Assembly (NCBI RefSeq): GCF_016808335.1
Contig: NC_053137.1
Location: forward strand, 5,531,904 to 5,595,903
Length of the DNA stretch: 64,000 nucleotides
Origin: Panicum virgatum
Lineage: Eukaryota; Streptophyta; Magnoliopsida; Poales; Poaceae
Reading direction: 5' to 3'
A model generated the notes under the pieces. The model made no database searches. It saw only the letters and a program-made list of their open reading frames with translations, and was not told the origin of the DNA. Each line of letters begins with the position of its first letter. The first letter of the stretch is position 1. This document shows, piece by piece, positions 1 through 11,630 of the stretch. The translations under genes and the position numbers were made by a program.

Positions 1-900
1 CTTCCCTCTCCAGACTCCCGGTACCCGATGCTTGCAAGCGGTGTACTACCAGTACCAAGATTCATAATTTAGTTATTTATTTATCATCACTGATCAAGTT
101 GGGGTGCGAGTGCTTAATCAGGTTCAATGACTCACTCAGATGGAACTTGGTGTTGTGAGCGGCGACAGATCGAATGACGTAGGGGATGGTTGGTTTGTCT
201 GTGTCACCAGGCTAATTCACACTGCTGCATGTCGTGTTGCCTGCCAATGCAATGCATGCATTTTTTTTCTTTTTTCTTCAAGCTGTCTCCACCCACTGTA
301 AGACCCTGTTTGATACAGAGGAATAAATTTCAGTCCCTATCACTTCAAATAATATGTGATGTGCAGCTCCTAATTTCACTCATTTGGAAGCCCATTAGCT
401 CATTTGTTATGCAAAATAAGTCCTATACATGTTGTATGCTGAAATTAGGGTTGTTTGTAATATTCTGGAGCTCCGAGAGCTGTTTTGTAAAGCTGCCTTT
501 ATATGGTTGTCTCCCAACTCGGGAATAGACGAAGAGTGGGTGCTTGTTCTTCCCCTTTGGGGGTTGAGAGAAGGAGAGAGGAGATCTGAGGGGTGAGGCT
601 AATATTTGGTATAAGATTTCTCATCTAAATAATTACATTATATTCAGTATAGCAGACAATCATTAGGTTAATATGAACAGCTAAGGAGCACAAATTTGTA
701 TTTTGGTCATCTAAACAACGGTCCATGTGACCCTGTCACGGTAGAAAAATATTCTCCATGGTGTATATGTGACCGTACATGCACACTTTTTACAAGTTTA
801 TGTATTTGTTTGCACGTTTTGTAACTTATTGGATCAAAGTGATGCAACCATACAAGTTGATGTATGATGAGTACAATTTACTCTATATATAATATGTACT
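1..900. other. Intergenic, no supported gene; holds a diverged promoter-flank repeat
   Basis: No reading frame here looks coding. The first ~30 bases closely resemble 62,397-62,426 (about three mismatches). Bases 178-300 contain a GGGATGGTTGGTTTGTCTGTGTCACC stretch (written here only as a landmark for 'ggggatggttggttt') that resembles 33,945-33,975, and a segment ending in CTTCAAGCT that resembles 3,225-3,300. The remainder is AT-rich without recognisable features. Confidence 0.5.
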
Positions 901-1300
901 GGAGTATCTGTTGGCCGCGAGCGCATTTCGTTCATACAATTTGCAAATAAACTGCTTTAATTTCTATATGTATACGCATTACCAAGATTGCGAGACCTTA
1001 GTTTTTATTCCTTACGTATTTAATTTATTTGCCACTAAGTTGCCGTGCAAGTGCTATACAACTAAGCTGGCTGCTGCACGCCTGCACCTCGACCCACTTG
1101 CCGTTGTCAGTTATAGAGCGCATGGCTTGTTATGTACTGATGATTATCCCGTAGAAGATGTTGATGAAAATCATTGGATATTCGATCCGCATTCAGGGAT
1201 GAAGAAGCACAACATTGCTTATGGTTGTGGACGGCTGGACGCTGCCCAATCGGTTTGTGACAATGCTGATGCGTGTATAGTTTAATTTTGTCCTGATGCT
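880..1300. repeat. Diverged copy of sequence found 3' of the DUF247 gene
   Basis: Bases 888-945 align by eye with 33,164-33,218: both read ATGTACTGG, then ATCTGTT, then GGCCG-GAGCG, then ATACAAT/CTACAAT-TTGCA/ATGCA, with small gaps. A second shared phrase, CACCTCGACCCACTT, occurs at 1,084-1,098 and about 33,908-33,922. The simplest reading is an old duplication of the 3' flank of a DUF247-like gene. Open frames here (for example 911-1,285 plus) have no recognisable domain and are probably not genes. Confidence 0.4.
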
Positions 1301-1450
1301 GATGCATCCACGTACCCATAGTATATATGTATATTGTTGGTGCTGTTACGTATCTAGCTCTCACACACGACAGGTACAGCTAGCGCTCACACTCACGCCC
1401 TCGTCCTAGACGTGGCCTCATGACGAACACCCAGAAAATGCCATCTGCTC

Positions 1451-1741
1451 CATGTTTAGTTTTGGATCAGCTAGAGATTATGAAAAGCTAGCTCATGGCT
1501 TCTAAATTGTAAAATCTAGATAGTTCAAAGTTGGATGTAAAAGATGGGGATATTTGGATTCCTAGATTATGGGTAGGTTCAATTGTTACTTCAGGAAGTT
1601 TTTGTTACTATATATTCATGTCAAAAGCTCAAAAGAATTAAAGTTTAGGATGGGAAGCTTCTGGGATTGATACATTCTAGTTTTGTTGGATTCTAAAAGT
1701 CGTTGAACCATAATCTAGGGCTCTAGGTGGAGCCAAACATA
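1451..1741. mobile_element. Candidate small non-autonomous DNA transposon (MITE)
   Basis: The segment starts near CCATGTTTAGTTTTGGA and ends near GGAGCCAAACATA, which form an imperfect terminal inverted repeat. The interior is AT-rich and partly self-complementary (CTAGATTATGGG... and ...CATAATCTAGGG). The size, near 290 bp, fits a MITE. No clear target duplication was found, so family and limits are uncertain; hAT-like is a guess. Confidence 0.3.
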
Positions 1742-2059
1742 CCTTTAAATCCACCTATGCCTGCTGGTTGCCGGCGAAGGATCACATTCATCTATATACA
1801 TATTGGCATCTCATGCAAGCTTTCTTGCCTGTTGTCTCTGCAAGCACACGCAGGGGACTGAGCATTTGCAAACTGCCTGCTAGCCGCTGTGTACCATGCA
1901 TGATTGAAAATTGTTGCCACTATATTATTTGTGTGAGTGGTATATCAGTTGCACCCACCCACATTCTTCGGTGGCTTGTTATTTAGATGAACTTTGTGTC
2001 GTCACTGAGAGTGGTTGCTGCACTTCCAGTTAATTTAGTGGCAAAAGAATGAATGGCGT

Positions 2060-3066
2060 AGAGGGTTGGTTGATAGGCTGTCCGCACTGCAGTCCACTAC
2101 CGCGTCAGCGTTCTGCAGGATGTGGATAGTGGATGGGGAGCCCGCACCCGGGGGATGGTATCACGTTCGCTACCTTCCCGGATGGCTCGCCGTCCGACAA
2201 ATCTAGTGGGGTAGCGGATATGCACTACCGCCTGACGTGGCGCGGGGCCCACCGCCGGTCGCGCGCAGCCCAACCATTCCCGACCCTCCTGCCCGCGCCC
2301 AGAGGCAGCACGGCGGTGCGAGGCTGCTCCCCGAGGGAGACCAAGGCCAGCCTCCACAGGGAGAGAGAGGGAGCAAGGGAAGGGGACACGGCGGACCGGT
2401 GACGAGGGGGTGGCGCGCGGCGGCGTGCCCCTGGTCACCGGCGAGAGCGCAGCATCGCCCAGATCCGCTCGAGCTCGGCGCGACGGAGCTCCAGGCTGCC
2501 GAGCTCAACTCCGGCTAATCTCGTGGCAGAGGGAGGAGGCCGAGCTCGACTCCAGCTGAGCTCGACCCCTGCTCCTGCTACTGCTCTGCCACCGCGCTGC
2601 GCTGGCCACGGCTGCCGCTGCCGCCACATGGGCCACGCCGCGCTTGGTCGCCGGCCACCCCTGCTCCTCCTCCTCCTGCTGCTCCGCCGCCACTGCCTCC
2701 TGCTCCTCCTCCCACACGCGTTGCCACGTGCTGCACCGGTCTCCCTCCGCTGCGAGCAGGGGATGGGGCGGAGGAGTAGCGGAGCCGGCGAGACCTAGAG
2801 ATAGCGGACGGGGAGAGAGAGAGGACCGGGGAGGGAGGGAGGGCGATGGGGGAGGGGAGGTTGACGTGGGGAGTAAAAAATAGAAGATGAGGCTGACATG
2901 TGGGCTCCACCGATGGGTAGTTAGTATAGGATATGAGATATAGAGGATGACGAGTGCTGGAGAAATTGATAAAGAGAAGAGAATCTCGATGAGCAGAATT
3001 CTTTTAGAGGACAAAAATAGAATATGACGAGTGCGGATAGTTTTAGTCCGTATCCAACGGGCTAGC
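2060..3066. mobile_element. GC-rich segment, possible gene-fragment-carrying DNA transposon
   Basis: Bases about 2,140-2,870 are strikingly GC-rich with serine/proline/arginine-rich open frames on both strands, none with a recognisable domain. The edges share a weak inverted phrase: GTCCGCACTGCAGTCC at 2,080-2,095, and GTGCGGATAGTTTTAGTCC at about 3,032-3,050. That pattern resembles a Pack-MULE-like element around a captured GC-rich first exon, but no target duplication was confirmed. It may instead be the GC-rich 5' end of a decayed gene. Confidence 0.25.
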
Positions 3067-3219
3067 GCGGAGATTGGTAGTATATTTGTTTATTAGATGA
3101 ACAGTGTCAAAACATCCGATCGAGCTAGCGCTCTGCGGCGCGCTAGTCTCGCACTTGTCCCAATTTCCAAACTGCCCGCTCCATCTGTTCTCTGCTTTCT
3201 CTCTTTACTTGAGCTAGCA

Positions 3220-3500
3220 GATGGCTCTGCACACACTGCATGCTGCAGTGTCGACTGCCAACAATGCGATGTGTTATTTCTTTTTCATCAAGCTAGCCCT
3301 AGCTCTTCATCCACTCGAATTAAACACAACTTGCTGCACATTCTATCTAACGATCGATTCCATACGATAATGTAATATGGTTGGAGGTAGCTGTACATCT
3401 TGTCGTGATTTGTGAGTGAGAGCTACGATAGCACCACCAACCATGTGGGTGCGTCCGTCGCATGCACCAAAAAGGCCAAAGTATAAAATCCATTTCATAA
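3220..3500 (+). promoter_or_regulatory. Orphan copy of the DUF247 upstream region
   Basis: Bases 3,362-3,480 match 30,893-31,015, the region just upstream of the DUF247 gene. Both contain TGGTTGG-GGTA, then CATCTTGTCGTGA or AATCTTGTCGTGA, then GTGAGAG, CCAACCATGTGGG and an AAGTATA/AAGTATG tail. No DUF247 coding sequence follows before the Ty3 relic begins at ~3.8 kb. The adjacent 3,225-3,300 segment also resembles 225-295. It looks like a promoter fragment left by an old duplication whose gene body has been lost or displaced. Confidence 0.45.
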
Positions 3501-3799
3501 AGCTACATACGTACACGGGCATCTTGGCGCCTCTGATTCAGTTTATACATACTGTGTCCGTCTGCTGGAAGCTGAATGTTATCGTTTTATTATACACGTA
3601 CGTACCGCTTTTCTCTAGTTCATCTCATTAAGCTTCCGACCCACATGGCGCAGTAGGTTATTGATGGCGCCAGAACAAGTTGCTATTTAGGTATTCACTC
3701 TGGCCGGCTTGCGCATATGTAGTGCGCGGTGTGGGAGAGTGACAGTACATGTATACATATACAAACAAAGGCTATGTGGAAGTTGGGGGTCTGTTTGAT

Positions 3800-6250
3800 A
3801 CCGTTTTTTAGCATGTGTCAATGTGATGAGCAGACAGCTGATGAGGAATGGGCCGATGACTTACTACCCACAGCCAGATCCATCGGCTTACCTGACGACG
3901 CGTTGGCACAAATGATGAACATGCAACCATGGGTAGCAGCTCAACAGCTACAGCCAGTCCTCAAACACCATTAGCAGGCGCCAGTGCAGCAGCAACTGGC
4001 GCCAATACAACCATCAGCACAGCCAATACAAGCTCAGGTGCAACAACCACCCATGCAGCAGCAGGGTATAGTGCCCCAAAGCGTTGATTGGTCAGCATTC
4101 ATGTACCGCAAGCCTAACCCTGAGGCTTACGATCAGATCGCTCTACCATAGAGTGCTGGACTTCACCAAGTTCTTTGTATAGAACAACATGTCTACTGTC
4201 GAACACGTTAGCCGATTATTGATCCAATGTGGAGAAGCTGCTGGAATCGATGCTCTGAAGATTCGTCTGTTCCCGCTCTCGCTATCTAGATTGGCCTTTA
4301 CCTAGTTTTCTTCCTTGCCTGCAAACTCTAATATTACATGAGCCGATCTAGAGAAGCAGTTCCACGAGTATTTTTTGAAGGAGTACATGCGATGAAGCTT
4401 ACATACTTGACAGCGATCAGGCAGAGGAACAATGAACCTGTCACTGATTACATCCAGAGATTCAGAGACATCAAGAGCAGATGTTTCAGTTTGTCTCTCA
4501 GCGATAGCCAGTTAGCAGAATTAGCTTTTCAAGGATTATTGCAGCTGGTGGTAAAGTGTACCCCCGCTGGCTGCTGCAGCCTCTTGAGGCGTTGAGCCTC
4601 ACCGCCGGGTTCAAGCGCCGCGGCAATCTCTGATACACACTGCAGGCACTGAAGCCACCTTGAGCAAGCGATGCCACCGGGAGCGGACACCAGACGCCTC
4701 TGGAGGCCATCGCATCAACTGCGACCACACCGCTACAGAGTGCCAGACTTCACCAAGTTCTCTGGATAGGACAGCGTGTCTACTGTCAAACACATTAGCC
4801 GATTCCTGATCCAGTGTGGAGAAGCTGCTGGAATCGATGCTCTGAAGATTCGTCTGTTCTCGCTCTCGCTATCTGCATCAGTCTTTGCCTGATTTTCCTC
4901 CTTGCTTGCAAACTCCGTTATTACATGGGCCGATCTAGAGAAGTAGTTCCACAAGTATTTCTTTACATGGACATCAGGAGCTGATGTTTCAGTCTGTCTC
5001 TCAGCGATAAGAATTGGCTTTCGAAGGATTGTTGCCTCACATCAGGGAAAGTTTCTCCTTGCACGAGTTCAAGAGCCTAAGCCATCTTGCTCAGAGGCTA
5101 TCATGTGTTGACGCTCGAGCTCCAGTTCCAGTAAGAACGACGTTCTAGAAAAAGGTGAATTTTGCTGGAGACTCTTCTGATTCTGAGGATGAGGCAGAAA
5201 TCAGCTTGGTCGAGTGGACCAAGAAAAGGTTGCCGGTTTCATGCCCGTTCACCAAGAAGGAGAAAGAAAAGTATGGGTTTGATATCACAAAGGCTGATAG
5301 GATCTTCGATCTGTTGCTGCAGGAGGGACAGATTAAGTTATCTGCAAATCACGCAATCCCATCAGCCGCTAAACTAAAAAATCGCAAATATTGTAAGTGG
5401 CACAACATTGTATCCCATAATACTTGTGAATGCAGGATATTCTGCAGGGAGATCCAATCGGCTATCGAGCAAGGAAGGATCAAGTTTGATGTGACTGAAA
5501 AACCGATGAAGATCGATGGGAATCCTTTCCCCGCCAACATGGTGGATGTGAAGGATAAGGACTCCAAGACGCAGGGGGGGCAAGATGCTGACTTCTAAAT
5601 AGGTCAAGCATTCGGGAGCAATCGACCCCAAAGCGTAAGTATCGGCTAAACAATTCAGAGGTCGAAGCCGGTACGAGCAAGGAGAAGGTTCCAGGAGACC
5701 TTGTTGACCCGTGACGTCCCAGATGCTGCAGAACAAGTACAAGCGGTGGCAAGAAAAAAGAGAGGCGTCGGCAGGAAGAGTGAGCCTGACTCGACGAACT
5801 GGTGGTGTCCGTTCTTCATGCGCTGCTGGAATGAAGGTCTGCGCTTGCCATCGGTCAACAACTGCCCAGAATGCAATGCTCCACATGGAGGTTATTCTCC
5901 ATACAAGAGGCAGTGCTACGATGATCGACACCAACAACCGATTAACAGGGATAGACCAAAGAGAAGGCACACTCCTATCCATGATTGGCTAGGAAAAAAA
6001 GGTTGATCCACAAGAGCAGTTTGGTGAGGAAGCCAACGCTCGTGATTCTGATGAGTCATTTGCGCGAGATCTAAAAGCCCAGGAAGACCATTACTATGAC
6101 TTCGAGACCAATCCTCAGTGGTGTCCTGAAGGATTGACACGGTCTCAGAAAAGGAGAGTGCAAAGATTGCATCGTTGCGAGCAGCAATAAGAAGAGTATG
6201 CTCGTGAGGAGAGGCGCCCAAGATCACGAGTATGGCACGTGAAGGAAAAG
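3800..6250 (+). pseudogene. Ty3 (Tat-like) retrotransposon gag region, broken
   Basis: This is the N-terminal half of a plus-strand Ty3-type element. The retrotransposon gag domain is clear at 4,338-4,540, with YLTAIRQR and the characteristic VTDYIQRFRDIK phrase. A later portion at 5,155-5,598 carries a C-x2-H zinc-binding-like stretch (KYCKWH...NTCEC) typical of Tat-lineage gag/pol junctions. At 5,790-5,990 comes a further cysteine-rich stretch (WWCPFFMRCWNEG, NNCPEC) also found in grass Ty3 polyproteins. Several stops and frameshifts break the frame, and an internal duplication is annotated separately. No 5' LTR is seen; the copy fades out near 3.8 kb. The solo LTR at 6,250-9,231 separates it from its pol part. 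Confidence 0.75.
4139..5050 (+). repeat. Internal partial duplication within the gag relic
   Basis: The stretch 4,139-4,390 (GACTTCACCAAGTTCT... GATCTAGAGAAG) reappears at about 4,731-4,970 with point differences, roughly 590 bp apart. The second copy resumes the next part (TTTCAGT-TGTCTCTCAGCGATA, 4,485 and 4,986) after losing about 100 bp. Between the copies, 4,565-4,730 is GC-richer sequence not found in either copy. This is a local tandem duplication with later deletion inside the dead element. Confidence 0.65.
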
Positions 6251-9231
6251 ACAACCCTAAAATTCCAATTTAGAACCCATTTAAATTTTGTTTAATTTTT
6301 GTGCAACGTTAAGGTTCATTTTGGTTTGAATTTGAATTTTAGAGCAATTTTCGCAAATTAAATAAATTACTTAGCCTTTAAAATAAATATAAAGAAAATA
6401 GGTTTTGATGCATCCATGCTACCTTGCATTTATTTTCATGTTTGTGGTTCAAATTGAATTCAAATTATCAAATTTAAAATTAATTTGAATTTGTTTGAAT
6501 GGTTTTGGAAAAAGAAAAATAGAAAACCTCCTTTTGGCCCATTCCAGCAGCCGGCCTAGCCTTTTCCCCCTCCGCCAGCCCGCTCTCCCTTCCCCCTCCG
6601 CCCAAGATCCCGCGGCACAGCCTCACCTTACTCAGCCCATTCCCGCACGCCCCAGCCCGAGCCGCGCCTCGCCTGCTCCGTTGCCGACAGGTGGGCCCCA
6701 CCTGTCGGGACCGTCTTCCTCCTCCCGCGCGTGCTGTCACTGCTGCTGGACCTGCGCCACGCCCCGCCGATGCCCCGTGGGCCCCGTCCAAGCTATGCCC
6801 GCATGCCGAGACTTCCTTGGAGCCCTTCCCGCGCACGCGCCGAGCCGGACCCGCCTTCTCCTAGCGTGACCGCACCGGACTCAGACCCGAGTCCGACCAG
6901 GGCATGAACTCCCGTGCCCTAGGCCCGCACGCCAAGGCTGGCCTCGAGCCTCTGATAAATAGCACCGCCGCGGCCCCGGGAAACCTCAAGCCTAGCAACC
7001 GCCTCCAATCGAGCGCCGCAACCCTAGCTCCGCTCCACGCCTTGCTCGCCGCCGATCAGAGTTGTGCCGCGCCGCCGCTCCACTACACCCCCGCCACAAC
7101 CGAGCCACCGGGAGTTTCGTGTCGAGGTAAGAAGCCCCACAGACCCTTTTCCTTGCTCTTTTTCGCCTCTGCGCGCTCACGCGCGCGCTCACCGGAGCAG
7201 AGCTCTGCCGCCGCCGCCGCACGCCCGCGTCCGGCCACCGCCGAGCCCTGCTGACCCCGCAATTCTATTCCCCGTGTCGCGCGCTGCGTCCCTGTCCAGA
7301 TCCCGTCCAAAATCATGCTTGGAAACGCAAGATTGCAATGCTCTGACGAGCTCGCCGCCACTCGCCACAGCGCGCCACCGCCCCACGCCACCGGAGTCAC
7401 CCCTTTTAAACCTGTGCTATTCGATCCCCCATCAATGGCCCGGATTAGATCCAGATCGAGTCAACCCTCCCGCGTACCAGTCAGCCGAGCAAATTTTGCA
7501 AAAGAGCCCCTCTGGTTTATCAAAATCAACCCGCAGTCCACCTCTGTTGAAAAGTATTTACAAAACGGCCCAGATTTTTACGCCTAAGCCCCTAATCTTT
7601 TTCAAAATCAAACCCACCATCTTCAGCTGCTATTTTTGCATGTTAGTCCCCGAGATTTAAGTTTAGTTTCATTTTAGCCCCTATTTTCTTCACCCAGGCC
7701 CCTGGTTTTTCTGAAATTTTCAGAGTTTAGCCCCTGGAACCTTGTTTTAGCTCTAACTCCGTTTTAGCTCTATTTTCATCGATTCTTGCGCCCACGCGAT
7801 CCATGAGATGTGTACAATAGTTTTAAAGTATTGTTTTGCTCTGTTTTCAATGTTTAGTGTACTGTTTCTTATTTTGTTCTTTTATTTGCTTGTATGTGCT
7901 CGTGTGTGCGTTAGACGGTGCGCCGTTCTTGGAGCAGCAGGAGCAAGGTTTCGAGGAGCCCGAGCAGCAGCAGTAGTGCTTTGACAAAGGCAAGTGGCCC
8001 TTGATCATATTCCAGACCCTATGATAACAAAATAATACACACCTTTACTATTTATGCATGCATGTGTCTATAATTTAATGGGAACCCTATTTAAAGATAT
8101 GCCTAGATTTATTTAACCTTCCTTGATCAACTTGGGTTATTTAATTTAATGTTGGGTAGTATTGCTAGTTACTCATACTTTTGGGTTATAATAGTTTAAT
8201 TGAAAACAAAGTTATATACATGTTTTACTTAATGTTCATGATGATTTAATATTGTTAAACAAGATCATATGGAGAACCACCCAGGAAAACTGTACAACCA
8301 CAATACTATAATGGCTCTAGTCTTGGCTAATTAATTAGGAACTCTGGCTTATGATAATCTTACCGAAAGGGCAAGAGGGGATGCATCGACAGGGTATATC
8401 TCGGTCCTCTTGAGGTGTGGATATAAGTCCCGGGTAGGGCATCCTCTTCATTAGGAAGTGTTATGACCGTTTTGACTTGAAACATTAGCGGATTATTATA
8501 GGTTAGGGAATCTTTGTAAAGGCCTCGTAGTGAATCCCTAGCCACTCACCAAAGGAAGTGTTTAAGGGTTTTGCAAACTTGGGTGACATGGGAAACATGA
8601 ATTGTGGGTAAAGTGTACAACCTCTGCAGAGTGAAAACTGATATATTAGCCGTGCTCATGGTCAAGAGCGGCTTGGACACTCACATGATAATTGAACTTG
8701 AAGATGATTCTAAATCGATGTTCTTACTTATGGTTACTTATGCTTATCTCAGATATCTTATTTATGGGTTAATGGTATATACTTATACTTAGTTAATACT
8801 TACTAATAAAACTTGATCAACTCAAATTGCTTACTGCAGTCAAACCAAGTCAGCTTTTCCTTGATCTCAGCCTTGCTTGTATATATATAGTTTTTCCCTA
8901 CCACTTGTTGAGTACCAACCATAAGTGTACTCACCCTTGCATAATCGCTGTTCAGTGCAAGATAATTGTCCGAAGTTTCCTGAAGACTTTGAAGAGTTCT
9001 AGGCATATGTCTCCCAGTCATCTGCCTATGAAGTTGAAGTCCGCTGCTATAGTTATAGTTTGCCTTTGCTTAAGTTTTAAATACTTTCGGTCATGTAATA
9101 AATACTTTAATACTCTCTTTTGTTATGACATTGTTTTGAATATTCATTTATGACATCTATCATATGTGTGGAACTTGATCCTGGCACACATATGAGATGG
9201 ATTCAGTTACTTTTTTAAACCGAATGTGACA
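6250..9231 (+). mobile_element. Solo LTR of a long-LTR Ty3-type family (plus orientation)
   Basis: About 2.98 kb of non-coding sequence lies between the gag and pol parts of the Ty3 relic. The right end reads AATGTGACA; the left end, ACAACCCTAAAATT, looks like a shortened TGTCACAACCC. The body has an AT-rich start, a very GC-rich core (6,530-7,260) with a TATA-like GATAAATAG at about 6,955, then phrases such as AATCAACCCGCAGTCCA that recur inverted in the solo LTR at 24,943-28,381. Near the 3' end both carry a GAGTAC...GTACTCACCC inverted phrase. No second LTR or internal domain follows, so it is read as a solo LTR. I could not find a target duplication because the left edge is damaged. Confidence 0.65.
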
Positions 9232-9239
9232 ACTTAATA

Positions 9240-11630
9240 GACAATTTCCTACTTGATGAGGGTAAGCTGGGGCATGGATTCACATCGGCCGATGTACTTG
9301 AAGAAGTTGATATTGGAAAAGGCTGGCATTTATTAGTTCTAACTTGGACCCCCGAGTTTAAGAAGAAGCTGATCGCCTTATTAAAGGAGTTCAGAGATTA
9401 TTTTTCTTGGGTATACTATGAAATGCCAGGATTAGAATGATCAATTATGGAACATCGGTTACCAATTAAGCTAGGATATCGGCCTTATTAGTAAGGTGCT
9501 AGGCAATGTAAACCAGAAATATTGCCTGACATCAAAGCTGAGATCACTTGTCTAATCGAAGCCAAATTCATCCGACAGTGCTGATATGCTGAGTGGATTT
9601 CCAACATGGGTCCTGTGTACAAGAAAAATGGCAAACTACGTGTTTGCATTGACTTCAGGAACCTAAACAAAGCTACACCAATGTATGGTTATCCGATGCC
9701 AGTGGCTGATCTTTTAGTTGATGCTGCTTCATGCCACAAGATTATCAGCTTCATGGACGGTAATGCAGGATATAATCAGATTTTTATGGCCGAATAAGAT
9801 ATCCTAAAGATTGCATTCAGGTGTCCTGGACATATTGGTTTATATGAATGTCATGACTTTCCGCTTGAAAGTACTAATGCCACAAATTAGCGAGCAATGA
9901 ATTATATTTTTCACGAGATCATTGGCAAAATCGTGGAAATTTATATTGATGATGTTGTGGTCAAGTCTAGAGGGGTTCAGGAACATCTGGCTAACTTACG
10001 TAAAACCCTGGAATGCATCAGAAAGCATGGGCTCAAGATGAATCCGCACAAATGTGCTTTTGGTGTTTCGGCTAGTCAATTTCTGGGTTTCATGGTCTAT
10101 GAGTGAGGTATCAAGATTGGATAGAAAAGCATTAGTGCAATCAACAAGGTGGTTGCTCCAGAGAAGAAAAAAGCGCTTTAGTCACTGATTGGTAAGATTA
10201 ATTTCATCCGAAGATTCATATCTAATCTCTTTGGAAAAATACAGCCGTTCAATACATTGTTGAATCTCAAGGCCAATCAGGATTTCTTCTGGGGGAAAGA
10301 GCAGCAGGAAGCTCTCGAAAAATATAAAATGGTATCTAGTATCTCCACCAAAGTTGATTCCTCCTCAAAAGCACAATGCGTTCATGTTATACTTATTGGA
10401 TGACGAGCGTGCTATTTTATCGGCCCTTATTCAAGAGTTCAAAGGGAACGAACGTGTAATTTATTACGTCAGCAGAAGACTCTCGGATGTAGAGACTAGA
10501 TATTCTCCCACTGAGTGATTATATTTATGCTTGTATTTCTCATGTACTAAACTTAGATATTATTTATTATCAGCTGAGTGCATCGTTGTTTGCGAAGATG
10601 ATGTGGTTAAGTATATGTTATCACCGCCAATTTTAAATGGGAGGATTCGTAAATGGATTCTAGCTTTATCAGAATTCGATCTGCAATTTGAATCGTCTAA
10701 ATCTGTTAAATGACAAGTTATGGCCGATTTTGTTGCTCAACATTGTGGTCCAGAGGTTTCAATTGTAGAGCCAGCTCCGTGGACATTATTTTTTGATGGA
10801 TCATCATGTGGAAAGGGTTGTGGCATTGGCATTATTGTCATCTCGCCTAGGGGGCACGCTTTGATTTCTCATTGCTGATTCCTAATACATCGACCACTAA
10901 TCAGGCAGAGTATTAAGTTGTACTCAAAGAGATAAAATTATTAAGGGAGATCAAGGCTGATGCTATTGAAATTTTTGAGGATTTTATGCATGTTATCAAT
11001 TAGTTGATTGGTAAATATGATTGCAACAATGATATTTTGAGAGTTTACCATGAAGAGTGTCTTGAATTGCTGCAAGAATTCAAGATGATTTCTATAGAGC
11101 ATGTCCCTAAAATGCACAACGGAGAAGCCAATAGGTTGGCTCAAAATGCTTCTAGTTATCGGCTGATTTGTGATGTGACAGTCCTTGAGCTACTAGCCGA
11201 TGACTGGAGGAAGGAAATTATTGATTATTTGAAGAATCCTTCGCAAAAGGTAACCAGAAAGGTTAAGGTACAAGGCTACTAAATTGATTCGGGTAGAGGA
11301 TGACTTGTACTATCAGACGATTGATGGTGTGTTGCTCAAGTGGCTTGGCATCGAGGAGTCCAAGGTCTTGATAGGAGAAATCCACAAACGAGTCTGTGGT
11401 ACACATCAATTGGCTTACAAGATGAAGTGGATGATCAGCAGGAACGGGTATTTTTGGCTAACAATTCTGGAGGATTGTTTTGAGTACTATAAAGGTTGCC
11501 AAGACTGTCAGAAGTTTAGGAATATCTAGAGAGTCCTTGCAACGGCGATGAATCCTATTATAAAGCCGTGGTCTTTCAGGGGATGGGGCATTGATCTTAT
11601 TGGCCAAATATATCCGTCATTCAGCAGGGG
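9240..11630 (+). pseudogene. Ty3 (Tat-like) pol: RT, RNase H and start of integrase, broken
   Basis: Continuation of the plus-strand Ty3 relic. Reverse transcriptase is recognisable from 9,600 (GPVYKKNGKLRVCIDFRNLN) through the catalytic YIDDVVVK at about 9,940-9,963 and the FGVSASQFLGFMV block at ~10,056-10,100. RNase H follows, with LFFDGSSCGKG near 10,785 and HVPKMHNGEANRLA near 11,100. The integrase zinc-binding region lies at 11,284-11,529 (H...H, then YYKGCQDCQKF), then the start of the catalytic core (FRGWGIDLIGQIYP) to 11,630. There the copia element is inserted. Many in-frame stops and small indels make it inactive. Confidence 0.85.
11626..11630. repeat. Left target-site duplication of the copia element
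   Basis: AGGGG immediately precedes the left LTR and AAGGG (24,327-24,331) immediately follows the right LTR. The two differ at one base. Removing the copia element plus one copy joins the Ty3 integrase reading frame in phase, which supports this as the insertion point. Confidence 0.8.

Noticed and set aside
911..1285. 124-codon plus-strand frame near the left edge
   Set aside because: It has no in-frame ATG at its start and no recognisable domain, and it overlaps a repeat related to non-coding DUF247 flank.
7064..7660. 198-codon frame in the plus-strand solo LTR
   Set aside because: Pro/Ser/Arg-rich translation of a GC-rich LTR core with no domain.
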